Shown here piece after piece: positions 1-5,829 of a stretch of DNA of 6,091 bases. Position 1 is the first letter of the stretch; each line of letters begins with the position of its first letter. The notes under the pieces are model-generated. The model made no database searches. It saw only the letters and a program-made list of their open reading frames with translations, and was not told the origin of the DNA. Made by a program: the position numbers and the translations under genes. The stretch spans positions 1 to 6,091 of the forward strand of contig JALOSP010000151.1 in NCBI GenBank assembly GCA_025458365.1, given 5' to 3'. Origin of the DNA: Hyphomonadaceae bacterium. GTDB lineage: Bacteria; Pseudomonadota; Alphaproteobacteria; Caulobacterales; Aquidulcibacteraceae.

Positions 1-764
1 ATCACAGCCAGCGCGCCGGTCATTGCAGTCTTGTGACCATCTCTTCCGCCCGCTTTGACGCGCCGGTAGATCTCGTACACCACCAGCGGCACCAGGAAGG
101 ACCCGAAACTCCAGAGCGCGAAGAACAGTCCACCAGTCTCGCGCGGCAGACCCAGAGCGCCAATGCCCAAAAGGCCATAGGCCATCATGCCAACCCGCAG
201 CATCCAGACCCCGCTGACGGCCAGAAACAGCCGCACCGCCCAGGCTTCATGGTCAAGCAGCCGACGTGACAGGGCGGCCCGCAAAACCATCGCTGCGAAC
301 CACAAAATCAATACGCCATTCAAGCTGACGCCGAGCGCACTGACCAAGTCTAGCCTGCTGCCACGCACCCAGTTCAGCCATAAGCCCCCGACTGCAGCCA
401 CGACAGCAGCGACCAGATAGAGCCGCCCGTTCCAGCGGTGCACCGCGCGAAACCGGTTTCGCAAGGCAGGCCAGAGCTGCAGGACACCACCAGCCGTCAG
501 GACCAGAGCCATCAAAACATGCACCCCGAACTGGATGTTGCCGACCAGATCGCCTGCCACATAGGCGTCGATCACGTTGCGGTGCGCCGACCAGTCCTCA
601 AACCGGCCCCGAACGGCCGAGGTGCCGTAGAAGCCGGACATGTAGATCACAAAGAAAACCTGTCCGAGGGCAGCCGTCGCAAACCAGGCGGCTGCAGCCC
701 ATGCCAGCCCCCTGTGGGGCCGGGTCGTTGTGTTCTGTCGGAAATTCTCGAGTGTCATCGTCAT
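1..764 (-). CDS. DUF2306-family multi-pass membrane protein (partial, 3' end beyond left edge)
   Basis: An open minus-strand frame runs from an ATG at 764 to the window edge without a stop, giving 254 residues. A strong Shine-Dalgarno GGAGG (773-777) lies 8 bases before the ATG; a second ATG at 758 is possible but is spaced less well. The protein has about six visible hydrophobic segments (roughly residues 19-43, 78-97, 113-132, 147-165, 178-200, 212-230) and a seventh may begin at the edge. Motifs resembling the DUF2306 (PF10067) family are the HRWNGR stretch at 109-114 and the DHEAW...R stretch at 171-178, plus a membrane histidine at 82. The biochemical function of DUF2306 is not established; the recurring histidines next to membrane helices could suggest cofactor binding, which is only inference. 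It is transcribed divergently from an AraC-family regulator, its most likely controller. Family assignment is from motif memory and is fairly confident; that the gene is real is very confident. Confidence 0.82.
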   Translation of the reverse strand, partial: MTMTLENFRQNTTTRPHRGLAWAAAAWFATAALGQVFFVIYMSGFYGTSAVRGRFEDWSAHRNVIDAYVAGDLVGNIQFGVHVLMALVLTAGGVLQLWPALRNRFRAVHRWNGRLYLVAAVVAAVGGLWLNWVRGSRLDLVSALGVSLNGVLILWFAAMVLRAALSRRLLDHEAWAVRLFLAVSGVWMLRVGMMAYGLLGIGALGLPRETGGLFFALWSFGSFLVPLVVYEIYRRVKAGGRDGHKTAMTGALAV

Positions 765-914
765 CAATCAGACCTCCAGACCAGCACATCCGGTGTGTGC
801 TGGTGTATTAGTCCTATAGTTGACTGTCTTTACCCGGGATGCCATGATCGCAGGGAGCAATTGCCTGACTTTGAAGCGCACGCGACCCGTGCGTGGCACC
901 GGGACGTGATCGAG
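765..914. promoter_or_regulatory. Divergent intergenic promoter region between membrane protein and AraC regulator
   Basis: This 150-base stretch separates two divergent starts (ATG at 764 minus, ATG at 915 plus), so it should hold both promoters. On the plus strand, TTGACT at 820-825 is followed after 17 bases by CATGAT at 843-848, a modest match to a sigma-70-type promoter for the regulator (5/6 and 4/6). On the minus strand the AT-richest stretch, around 805-818, contains TAATAC and TATAGG, possible -10 elements without a convincing -35. An inverted repeat at 780-804 is listed separately. Promoter calls are inference from short matches. Confidence 0.35.
780..804. promoter_or_regulatory. 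9-bp perfect inverted repeat, candidate operator
   Basis: ACCAGCACA (780-788) and TGTGCTGGT (796-804) are perfect reverse complements around a 7-base centre. The repeat ends 2 bases upstream of the GGAGG ribosome binding site of the DUF2306 gene and lies within the region shared with the AraC-family gene. It could be a regulator operator close to the transcription start, or, if transcribed, a 5' leader hairpin beside the ribosome binding site. AraC-family proteins more often bind direct repeats, so the binding protein is not certain. Confidence 0.45.
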
Positions 915-1943
915 ATGCAAGCCACCGTCGGCGCTGGATATGCCAGATCACTGTATGACTTCGCCGTGGCATCAGGTGCACCACCGGCAGCGTTAGATGC
1001 TGCCTTGGGTGAGGCGAGTGCAGCGCTCTCGAACCCGGAAACCCGGATCGAAACCGCGCGGTTCTGCGCCCTGATGGCAGCGGCAAAAGCCGCAACCGGC
1101 GACCCCGCGCTGGCACTGCGCTTTGGTGCGCAATCCAGCTTTCCCGACATGTCGGTTGTCGGCCTCATCGCCCACGCCTCGTCCACCATGGCCGAGGCCT
1201 TCGAGCAGACAAGCCGTTATGCACGCCTCGTCGTGGACGTGGATAGCAAGGGCGCCACCGGGCGGTTCGCGATTGTCGAGCGTGACGGTGCAACCTGGCT
1301 GGAAGACCGTCGGCTGAACCCGAATGACTTTATCGAGCTGACCGAATCGACTTTTGCCCGCTTCATCTGGAACACCCGGCGGTATCGGGGCGCCGTGCCA
1401 TTTGCGATCTCGGTCTCCGTGACCCATCCAGCTCCAGCCCATGCCCCTGCCTACAGCGAGATCTACGGGGTTCCCGTGACTTTCGAAGCGGACTGGAATG
1501 CTATCGAAATCCACCGGTCGTGGCTGGACATCGAGTTGGGCAATGCCAACCGGTATGTGTTCGGCCTGTTCAGCGACCGCGCTCAGGCTCTGATGCAAGC
1601 ATTGCAGGCAAGCACGACCCTCCAAGGCAGGATCGAGGCTGCGATGCTTCCCAAACTGCACACCGGCACCACAACCATGACCTGGGCCGCACGTGAGCTG
1701 GGCATGAGCCGTTCTGTGCTTTATCGGGCCTTGCGTGCCGAAGGGTTGACGTTTGAACGCCTGCTGGACGGGCTGCGTCACAGGCTGGCCCGGGACTATC
1801 TGGCCAGCCGCAAGCTTTCGGTGAACGAAACCGCCTACCTCGTCGGTTTCTCCGATCCGGCCGCTTTCTCGCGCGCATACAAACGGTGGACCGGCTTCAG
1901 CCCTTCAGAGCATATGAGCGCCCCGGCGGATGGGAACCGGTAA
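915..1943 (+). CDS. AraC-family transcriptional regulator with arabinose-binding-like N-terminal domain
   Basis: Predicted cytoplasmic DNA-binding activator or repressor of 342 residues, the usual length for AraC regulators with a PF12625-type N-terminal domain. The frame is open upstream to 438, but the ATG at 915 is chosen because the protein then begins with the ATVGAGYARSLYDFAV stretch typical of this subfamily's N terminus, and a GGGA lies 10 bases upstream; an in-frame GTG at 906 is the alternative. The upstream extension would overlap the divergent membrane-protein gene and is rejected. The sensing domain spans about residues 5-195. The C-terminal double helix-turn-helix covers about 252-335: first helix-turn-helix near 252-275 (AARELGMSRSVLYRAL), second near 301-327 with the family signature around YLVGFSDPAAFSRAYKRW, then GFSP. 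The effector cannot be read from sequence. Likely target is the divergent DUF2306 gene. Its end converges with the DUF2189 gene, 24 bases away. Confidence 0.93.
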   Translation: MQATVGAGYARSLYDFAVASGAPPAALDAALGEASAALSNPETRIETARFCALMAAAKAATGDPALALRFGAQSSFPDMSVVGLIAHASSTMAEAFEQTSRYARLVVDVDSKGATGRFAIVERDGATWLEDRRLNPNDFIELTESTFARFIWNTRRYRGAVPFAISVSVTHPAPAHAPAYSEIYGVPVTFEADWNAIEIHRSWLDIELGNANRYVFGLFSDRAQALMQALQASTTLQGRIEAAMLPKLHTGTTTMTWAARELGMSRSVLYRALRAEGLTFERLLDGLRHRLARDYLASRKLSVNETAYLVGFSDPAAFSRAYKRWTGFSPSEHMSAPADGNR

Positions 1944-1967
1944 ACCCTTTGGAACCATGCCGGACCG

Positions 1968-2768
1968 TCACAGGGCTGGCCGGTCCTGGACCAGATCGCG
2001 ATAGGCATGCCAGGTGGCATGGCCGAGCCAGGGGAAAACAAAGGCGATCGGGATCAGGAACAGCACCACAGAAATCGCCATCAGCATCACGATCACGAAC
2101 GCCCAACCCAGACTGGCCATCAGATTGCGCCGCACGGCAAGAACAGACAACACCATGGCGGTCATCGCATCGATCTTGCGATTGGCGACCAGCGGCACCG
2201 AAATCATCGCCACGGCAAAAGCCAGCGTTGCGAGCGCCGCGCCGATCGCGGTTCCCAACACCATCATCGACAGGCCTTCAACCGTGCCCAGCATCCAGGC
2301 AACGGCCTCAGCGCCATTGTGGATCGTGGTCTGGCCGCTGAACAGGGCATAAAGCAAGAAAGCGAGGCGCGCCCAGACAAAGACGATGATGAACAGGCAG
2401 AAACCGATAAAGGCCACCTGCCCCGGAGATGCCATGCGGGCAAACAACTGGCCGGGCCCGGTGATCACCTCGCCCTTTTCCACCCGGGCACTAACGCCAT
2501 AGACACTCACGGCAAGGGCCGGACCACCAATGATGAAGGCGCCCACCGCCACCGGCACCAGCGGGCCGTAACCGATGTTCCACAACAACGAGACCAGCCC
2601 GACGGAAACGAAGAATACCGCGAGCCCGACGTAGAGGCTGGCCTTCCAGCCGGTCATGAAATCGACCCAGCCGCGCCGCAACCAGCCCCAATGGGCATCG
2701 CCCGGCAACCGGGCAATTGCGGGCAGATCGGCCTGCGCCGGTCCTTCTGTCACTGTGCTTGCTGCCAT
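1968..2768 (-). CDS. DUF2189 integral membrane protein
   Basis: A 266-residue inner-membrane protein. The ATG at 2768 is chosen because GGGAGG sits 7 bases upstream; the frame is open further upstream to 2993, but that extension is Cys/Pro/Arg-rich, non-membrane and has no good start. Hydrophobic segments lie at about 43-66, 69-92, 117-143, 165-192 and 219-247. Family hallmarks of DUF2189 (PF09955) are the W...GW.DF stretch at 29-37, SVPLVANRKIDAMTAM at 190-205 followed by the conserved AVRRN at 211-215, and the C-terminal PWLGHATWHAYRDLV at 246-260. The function of this family is not established; members are often found in alpha- and betaproteobacteria. The gene stands alone here: it converges with the AraC gene on its 3' side and has a 229-base gap on its 5' side, which should hold its promoter. 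Confidence 0.92.
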   Translation of the reverse strand: MAASTVTEGPAQADLPAIARLPGDAHWGWLRRGWVDFMTGWKASLYVGLAVFFVSVGLVSLLWNIGYGPLVPVAVGAFIIGGPALAVSVYGVSARVEKGEVITGPGQLFARMASPGQVAFIGFCLFIIVFVWARLAFLLYALFSGQTTIHNGAEAVAWMLGTVEGLSMMVLGTAIGAALATLAFAVAMISVPLVANRKIDAMTAMVLSVLAVRRNLMASLGWAFVIVMLMAISVVLFLIPIAFVFPWLGHATWHAYRDLVQDRPAL

Positions 2769-2932
2769 GCAGCCGCCTCCCTGACGGGGCACCTGCCGAC
2801 CGGTGCCATGCTTCTCCATCGTGGTGCATGCTGCGCCCGGTGCGGCAATCTGGCAAGGCGTTCCCGGCAGGGCTGTTTGCCGCAGGGGGTGGCGGACAGG
2901 GGGCGTCTGCGCGTGCCAGAGACACATGGAGC

Positions 2933-2950
2933 GCGCGTTACCACACGCGC
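2933..2950. repeat. GC-rich inverted repeat (hairpin)
   Basis: GCGCGT (2933-2938) and ACGCGC (2945-2950) are perfect reverse complements around a 6-base loop. It lies on the minus strand just downstream of the stronger hairpin at 2969-2986, after the lipoprotein gene. A short arm in GC-rich DNA can arise by chance, so a role as a second termination stem is only possible. Confidence 0.25.
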
Positions 2951-2968
2951 ATGGCGACCGGCCCACAT

Positions 2969-2986
2969 GCGGGTCCGGTGACCCGC
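2969..2986 (-). terminator. Candidate terminator hairpin after lipoprotein gene
   Basis: GCGGGTC (2969-2975) and GACCCGC (2980-2986) form a perfect 7-bp stem with a 4-base loop, 11 bases beyond the lipoprotein stop codon on the minus strand. No run of T follows it on the minus strand, so it is not a textbook intrinsic terminator; it could still mark the 3' end of the transcript or protect it from nucleases. Confidence 0.42.
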
Positions 2987-2997
2987 GCTCCACCGCT

Positions 2998-3450
2998 TCA
3001 GAAGCAGGCGTTACCTTCCCAGCGGAAGTCTTCGACCGTACTGTTCACATCGACCACGAAGCGATTGATGCAGACATTGGTGCGCGAATAAATCGGCGTT
3101 GTGCGCACCACAGGGATGGACACATGCGCGGGGACCCGCACCCGGCTGCCGTCGGAACTGCGCACCGTGCGATAGGATGTCCGCGTCACCCAGTCGGTAT
3201 AGGTCTCGCCACCGCCGATGAATTCGCTGCGGTTTTCATATTGGAAGACTTCACGCCCGTCTGACAGCTTGAACGAGGAGTCTGGCGGGCCAAGGGTCAG
3301 CACCAGCTCGTCAGAAGACTTGCCGACAAAACGGGTCTTCATGGCCGTTTCATAGGCGGCCACGCGTTCGGCATGGGGCACGGTCTGGCACCCGGCCAGC
3401 CCGGCAAGGCCAGCCATCACAAGAGCCGCTGTCCAGACGCGCGTGTTCAT
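2998..3450 (-). CDS. Small lipoprotein with BamE/SmpA-like motif
   Basis: A 150-residue predicted outer-membrane lipoprotein. The ATG at 3450 is chosen because it gives a type II signal peptide (MNTR, then a hydrophobic stretch to residue 20) with lipobox L18-A19-G20-C21, and AGGG lies 8 bases upstream; the 25-residue upstream extension would bury the signal. Glutamine follows the lipidated cysteine, which is compatible with transfer to the outer membrane rather than retention. The segment at 41-71 (FVGKSSDELVLTLGPPD, then a DGREVFQY stretch) resembles the helix-turn-strand pattern of BamE/SmpA-fold lipoproteins, but the protein lacks enough similarity for a BamE name. Two cysteines near the C terminus, C127 and C149, bracket a conserved-looking block ending in WEGNAC and could form a disulfide in the periplasm (inference). 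It stands alone with 186 bases before it and a hairpin after it. Function unknown. Confidence 0.87.
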   Translation of the reverse strand: MNTRVWTAALVMAGLAGLAGCQTVPHAERVAAYETAMKTRFVGKSSDELVLTLGPPDSSFKLSDGREVFQYENRSEFIGGGETYTDWVTRTSYRTVRSSDGSRVRVPAHVSIPVVRTTPIYSRTNVCINRFVVDVNSTVEDFRWEGNACF

Positions 3451-3636
3451 CGGTGTCACCCTTTCGAAGCTGAATACATCATCCAGCCTGAAGTTGAACA
3501 CGGGCTGAACAAGACAAGCTGTCACCTCGGAACGGGAAGCGCAGGAGCGCGGCTGGCCCCAGCCGCAAATTGGCCCATCAGTGCGGCTGGGACAGCCGCG
3601 CCCCCGCAGCGATACCGACCAGAAAACAGAACCCCG
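3451..3636. other. Intergenic region between peptidase and lipoprotein genes
   Basis: On the minus strand this is downstream of the peptidase stop (3637) and upstream of the lipoprotein start (3450). It holds two tandem hairpins (3549-3566 and 3583-3599, listed separately) near the peptidase side. The remaining 98 bases next to the lipoprotein should carry its promoter; I see only weak candidates there and do not call one. Confidence 0.45.
3549..3599 (-). terminator. Tandem hairpins with identical arms downstream of the peptidase gene
   Basis: Two perfect 7-bp stems use the same arm pair, GCGGCTG and CAGCCGC: one at 3549-3566 (loop GCCC, stem extendable by one pair) and one at 3583-3599 (loop GGA). 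On the minus strand they begin 37 bases after the peptidase stop and end about 100 bases before the lipoprotein start. A short AATTT follows the first stem on the minus strand, a weak U tract. Most likely they end the peptidase transcript. Because the arms are identical, the outer arms can also pair with each other, giving alternative folds. Confidence 0.45.
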
Positions 3637-4875
3637 TCAATCCATCAGCTTGCGCGTCAGATAGGTCCATTCCAGCGCACGCCGCCTGGCGCCTTCCACG
3701 AGATTGGCCGCTGCCGAGTGGCCGCCATCAATGTTCTCGTAATAGTAGAATGGCATGCCCAGTTCTTCCATGCGCGCGGCGAATTTGCGGGCGTGGGCCG
3801 GATGGACCCGGTCATCCTTGGTCGAGGTCACGAAGAACGGCTCGGGCATGTCGGCCCGTCGGCGAAGGTTCTGATAGGGGCTGATCTGTTCCAGGAACGG
3901 GCGCTCTGTGGGATTGTCAGGATCGCCATATTCATCGACCCAACTGGCACCTGCCAGCAGCTTGTCGTAGCGCAGCATGTCGAGCAACGGCACCTGCACC
4001 ACCACGGCATTGAACAGGTCGGGCCGCTGGGTCAGCATGACGCCCATCAGCAAGCCACCATTGGACCCGCCCATGGCGCCGAGGCGGCGGGGGCTGGTGA
4101 TACGCCGGGAAATCAGGTCTTCGGCCACGGAGATGAAGTCGTCATAGATGACCTGGCGCTTGCCTTTGAGACCCGCCTGGTGCCACGCCGGACCAAATTC
4201 GCCGCCGCCACGGATGTTGGCCAGCACATAGGCCCCGCCACGCTCCAGCCAGAGCTTGCCGGTGTAGGACCCGTAGGTCGGCTCCATCGACACTTCGAAC
4301 CCGCCATAACCATATAGCAGGGTCGGGGTCTCGCCATTCAGGCGGATTCCCTTCTTGTGAACGATAAAGTAGGGAATCCGGGTGCCATCCCTCGAAGTCG
4401 CCTCATACTGGTGGACTTCCAGATTGCTGGCATCGAACCGGGCAGGCTGGGCCTGGACCACTTGCGGTATTGCTGCCGAGGTTTCTGCCATGAACACCGA
4501 TGGCGGGGTGATCATGTCATTGTAAGAGTAGAACACCCGGTCGGTCCGGATGTCTGTATCGGCCAGGCCCGCCACACCGTTGCGCGGCAAATCGACCAGC
4601 GAGAAGCTCCAGAGGCCATCTGCCGCCCGCGTATAGCGGCGGACTTCGCTCTTCACATTGCGCGACACCGTCACGATCAGCGCCGCACTGGTCAGGCTTG
4701 CGCCCTGCAGGCTTTCCCGTGCGCTCGGCGTGTAGATCACCTCGACCGGCACCGCAGCATCAGCCATCAGTGAGGCCAGCGGTGCAGCCAGCAGGCTGCC
4801 GGATGCCAGCGGCGCTGACGCGCCTTGCGGACGCCAATCTTCCTGGATCGAGAAACCGCACGATCCGGCCAGCAT
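3637..4875 (-). CDS. Prolyl oligopeptidase family (S9A) peptidase, C-terminal part, frameshifted from N-terminal part
   Basis: This frame holds the C-terminal part of the blade domain and the whole alpha/beta-hydrolase domain of a serine peptidase of family S9 that cleaves short peptides, usually after proline. The true coding part in this frame begins at 4851; the first eight codons from the ATG at 4875 are out of frame with the family sequence, and no convincing ribosome binding site precedes that ATG. Counting the joined protein (703 residues, normal for the family), the nucleophile is S562 in the GGSNGG motif, the acid is D645 in KDDRVHP, R647 matches the substrate-binding arginine of the family, and the base is H677 in DGGHSAA. 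A GGYGGFEVS stretch and the ANIRGGGEFGPAWHQAG block typical of S9A enzymes are also present. The end, YLTRKLMD, is complete. All catalytic elements look intact, so decay beyond the single shift is not visible. Confidence 0.88.
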   Translation of the reverse strand: MLAGSCGFSIQEDWRPQGASAPLASGSLLAAPLASLMADAAVPVEVIYTPSARESLQGASLTSAALIVTVSRNVKSEVRRYTRAADGLWSFSLVDLPRNGVAGLADTDIRTDRVFYSYNDMITPPSVFMAETSAAIPQVVQAQPARFDASNLEVHQYEATSRDGTRIPYFIVHKKGIRLNGETPTLLYGYGGFEVSMEPTYGSYTGKLWLERGGAYVLANIRGGGEFGPAWHQAGLKGKRQVIYDDFISVAEDLISRRITSPRRLGAMGGSNGGLLMGVMLTQRPDLFNAVVVQVPLLDMLRYDKLLAGASWVDEYGDPDNPTERPFLEQISPYQNLRRRADMPEPFFVTSTKDDRVHPAHARKFAARMEELGMPFYYYENIDGGHSAAANLVEGARRRALEWTYLTRKLMD

Positions 4876-5749
4876 CGCTCAGATAATGGGTCTCGCTGGT
4901 GAAAAACGTCGGCGAACGGTTGAAGAAGGTGTGCATCCGCACCCCATCATCGATCCGGTAGGACCCGGCGGCCACGTCCTTGACCTCGCCCCGGAAGACT
5001 TCTTCAGCCTGATCCAGGCTCTGGCCGCGCTTCAGCTTCTTGACGATATAGGGATAGCCGCTCTCGGTCAGCGTCCCTTCACCCCAATCGGTGGCGACCA
5101 GCAATGTGTCCTTGTCCAGCCAGGTGACACCGGCCTTGGCTTCCGGCAGCGAAAAGCCGCCTTCCACGAAGCTGCGGGTCTTTACATCCCATTCCCTCTC
5201 CACGGCTGCATCCTTGCCACCGTCAGACAGGGACAGGATGCAGACCGTGTTCCACGGGTCATTCGGATCCAGGCACGTGGAACCGCTCGCCACCCAATTC
5301 TTGCCCTCGGCAGCAGCCAGCTGGTCGTAGTCCAGCACGGTTTCCCATTGCGGGCTGCCGGATTTCCAGCTGTCGAATGTGGCCCGGCGCCAGATGCCGC
5401 GCACATGGTTGGTGTCCTGCCAGAAGTTGGAGACATATCCGTCGGAATAGCCGCCAAAGGTCAGCCGGTCAGTCGCGCGGATGATGGCCAGAGCATCGTC
5501 CTGCAATCCAGCAAAGCGCGGATCGCCTTGCAGGATGCCCAGCGTGCGCTCGTTCTGTGCCCGGACCCAGGTCAGCGCACGGTCTCCCAGCACCTCCTCC
5601 ATCCAAAGATACGGGTCTTCGAACACGGCGCGGGCCGGTGTGGTTGCTGTCTCCACGACGGTATCCTCAGCATTGCTTCCCGGCAGGCCTGCGCAGGCAG
5701 ACAGGAGGGCAAGGGTTGATGCGGCAATCAGCGCGCGGGTCTTGGACAT
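4760..5749 (-). CDS. Prolyl oligopeptidase family (S9A) lipoprotein peptidase, N-terminal part, frameshifted
   Basis: This frame encodes the signal peptide and most of the beta-propeller domain of the same S9 peptidase. The ATG at 5749 gives a lipoprotein signal (MSKTRALIAASTLALLSAC) with lipobox L16-S17-A18-C19, which places the enzyme at the membrane facing the periplasm or outside. An in-frame GTG at 5785 would push the signal inward and is rejected; the ribosome binding site is weak (GGA about 8 bases upstream). The PF02897-type N terminus begins near residue 43 with FEDPYLWMEEV and continues with WVRAQNERTL. Family-like sequence runs to residue 299 (about 4853), ending in TFFTSETHYLSDAGRIVRF; the 30 residues after that are out of frame and end at a stop at 4760. 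In the intact form the next residues would be SIQEDWRPQGAS from the other frame. It lies 80 bases downstream of the yciB-like gene on the same strand. Confidence 0.87.
   Translation of the reverse strand: MSKTRALIAASTLALLSACAGLPGSNAEDTVVETATTPARAVFEDPYLWMEEVLGDRALTWVRAQNERTLGILQGDPRFAGLQDDALAIIRATDRLTFGGYSDGYVSNFWQDTNHVRGIWRRATFDSWKSGSPQWETVLDYDQLAAAEGKNWVASGSTCLDPNDPWNTVCILSLSDGGKDAAVEREWDVKTRSFVEGGFSLPEAKAGVTWLDKDTLLVATDWGEGTLTESGYPYIVKKLKRGQSLDQAEEVFRGEVKDVAAGSYRIDDGVRMHTFFNRSPTFFTSETHYLSDAGRIVRFLDPGRLASARRVSAAGIRQPAGCTAGLTDG
4849..4858 (-). other. +1 frameshift point in the S9 peptidase gene
   Basis: On the minus strand the sequence reads CGG TTT C TCG ATC. Frame one reads R-F up to 4853; the family sequence resumes as S-I-Q-E-D-W from 4851 if one base is skipped. 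Removing one T of the TTT run (or the C) restores a continuous R-F-S-I-Q frame. This is either a one-base sequencing or assembly error, a real inactivating insertion, or less likely a +1 slip of the UUU codon onto UUC. The two frames overlap as open reading between 4760 and 4875, so the point of shift could lie a few codons away, but protein similarity favours this site. Confidence 0.8.
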
Positions 5750-5829
5750 GAACGGAATCCATAATGACAGGTCGGGCCGCCACACGATCCTGAAAGCGCA
5801 AGCCGATCAAGTGGCAGGTGCAGCAAGGC

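Larger units (their letters stand above)
2769..2997. other. Intergenic region upstream of DUF2189 gene, no gene seen
   Basis: About 229 GC-rich bases between the lipoprotein stop and the DUF2189 start, both on the minus strand. Long open frames cross it in several frames, but they are compositionally biased (Arg, Pro, Cys rich), have no ribosome binding site and match no family I recognise. The end near the lipoprotein stop contains two hairpins (listed separately); the remainder should carry the DUF2189 promoter, though I see no convincing -35/-10 pair. Confidence 0.5.

Noticed and set aside
438..914. N-terminal extension of the AraC frame (159 extra residues)
   Set aside because: It lies antisense to the DUF2306 gene and across the intergenic region, has no family-like sequence, and the AraC protein has its normal length from 915.
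993..1781. Minus-strand 262-residue open frame
   Set aside because: It is antisense to the AraC gene, whose two helix-turn-helix motifs are unmistakable.
1962..1986. GGACCG/CGGTCC inverted repeat at the convergent gene ends
   Set aside because: Only a 6-bp stem with a 13-base loop, overlapping the end of the DUF2189 coding region and lacking a T run; too weak to call a terminator.
2007..2981. Plus-strand 324-residue open frame
   Set aside because: It is antisense to the DUF2189 membrane protein, very rich in His, Gln and Arg, and resembles no family; it is a product of high GC content.
3373..4317. Plus-strand 314-residue open frame
   Set aside because: It is antisense to the peptidase catalytic domain, which carries clear motifs; the plus-strand translation has no recognisable domain.
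4886..5719. Plus-strand 277-residue open frame
   Set aside because: It is antisense to the peptidase propeller domain and has the His/Gly/Pro-rich composition of a shadow frame.
5750..5829. Promoter for the peptidase gene in the 80-base gap
   Set aside because: CATTAT near 5761 is a partial -10 match, but no acceptable -35 is found at the right spacing.
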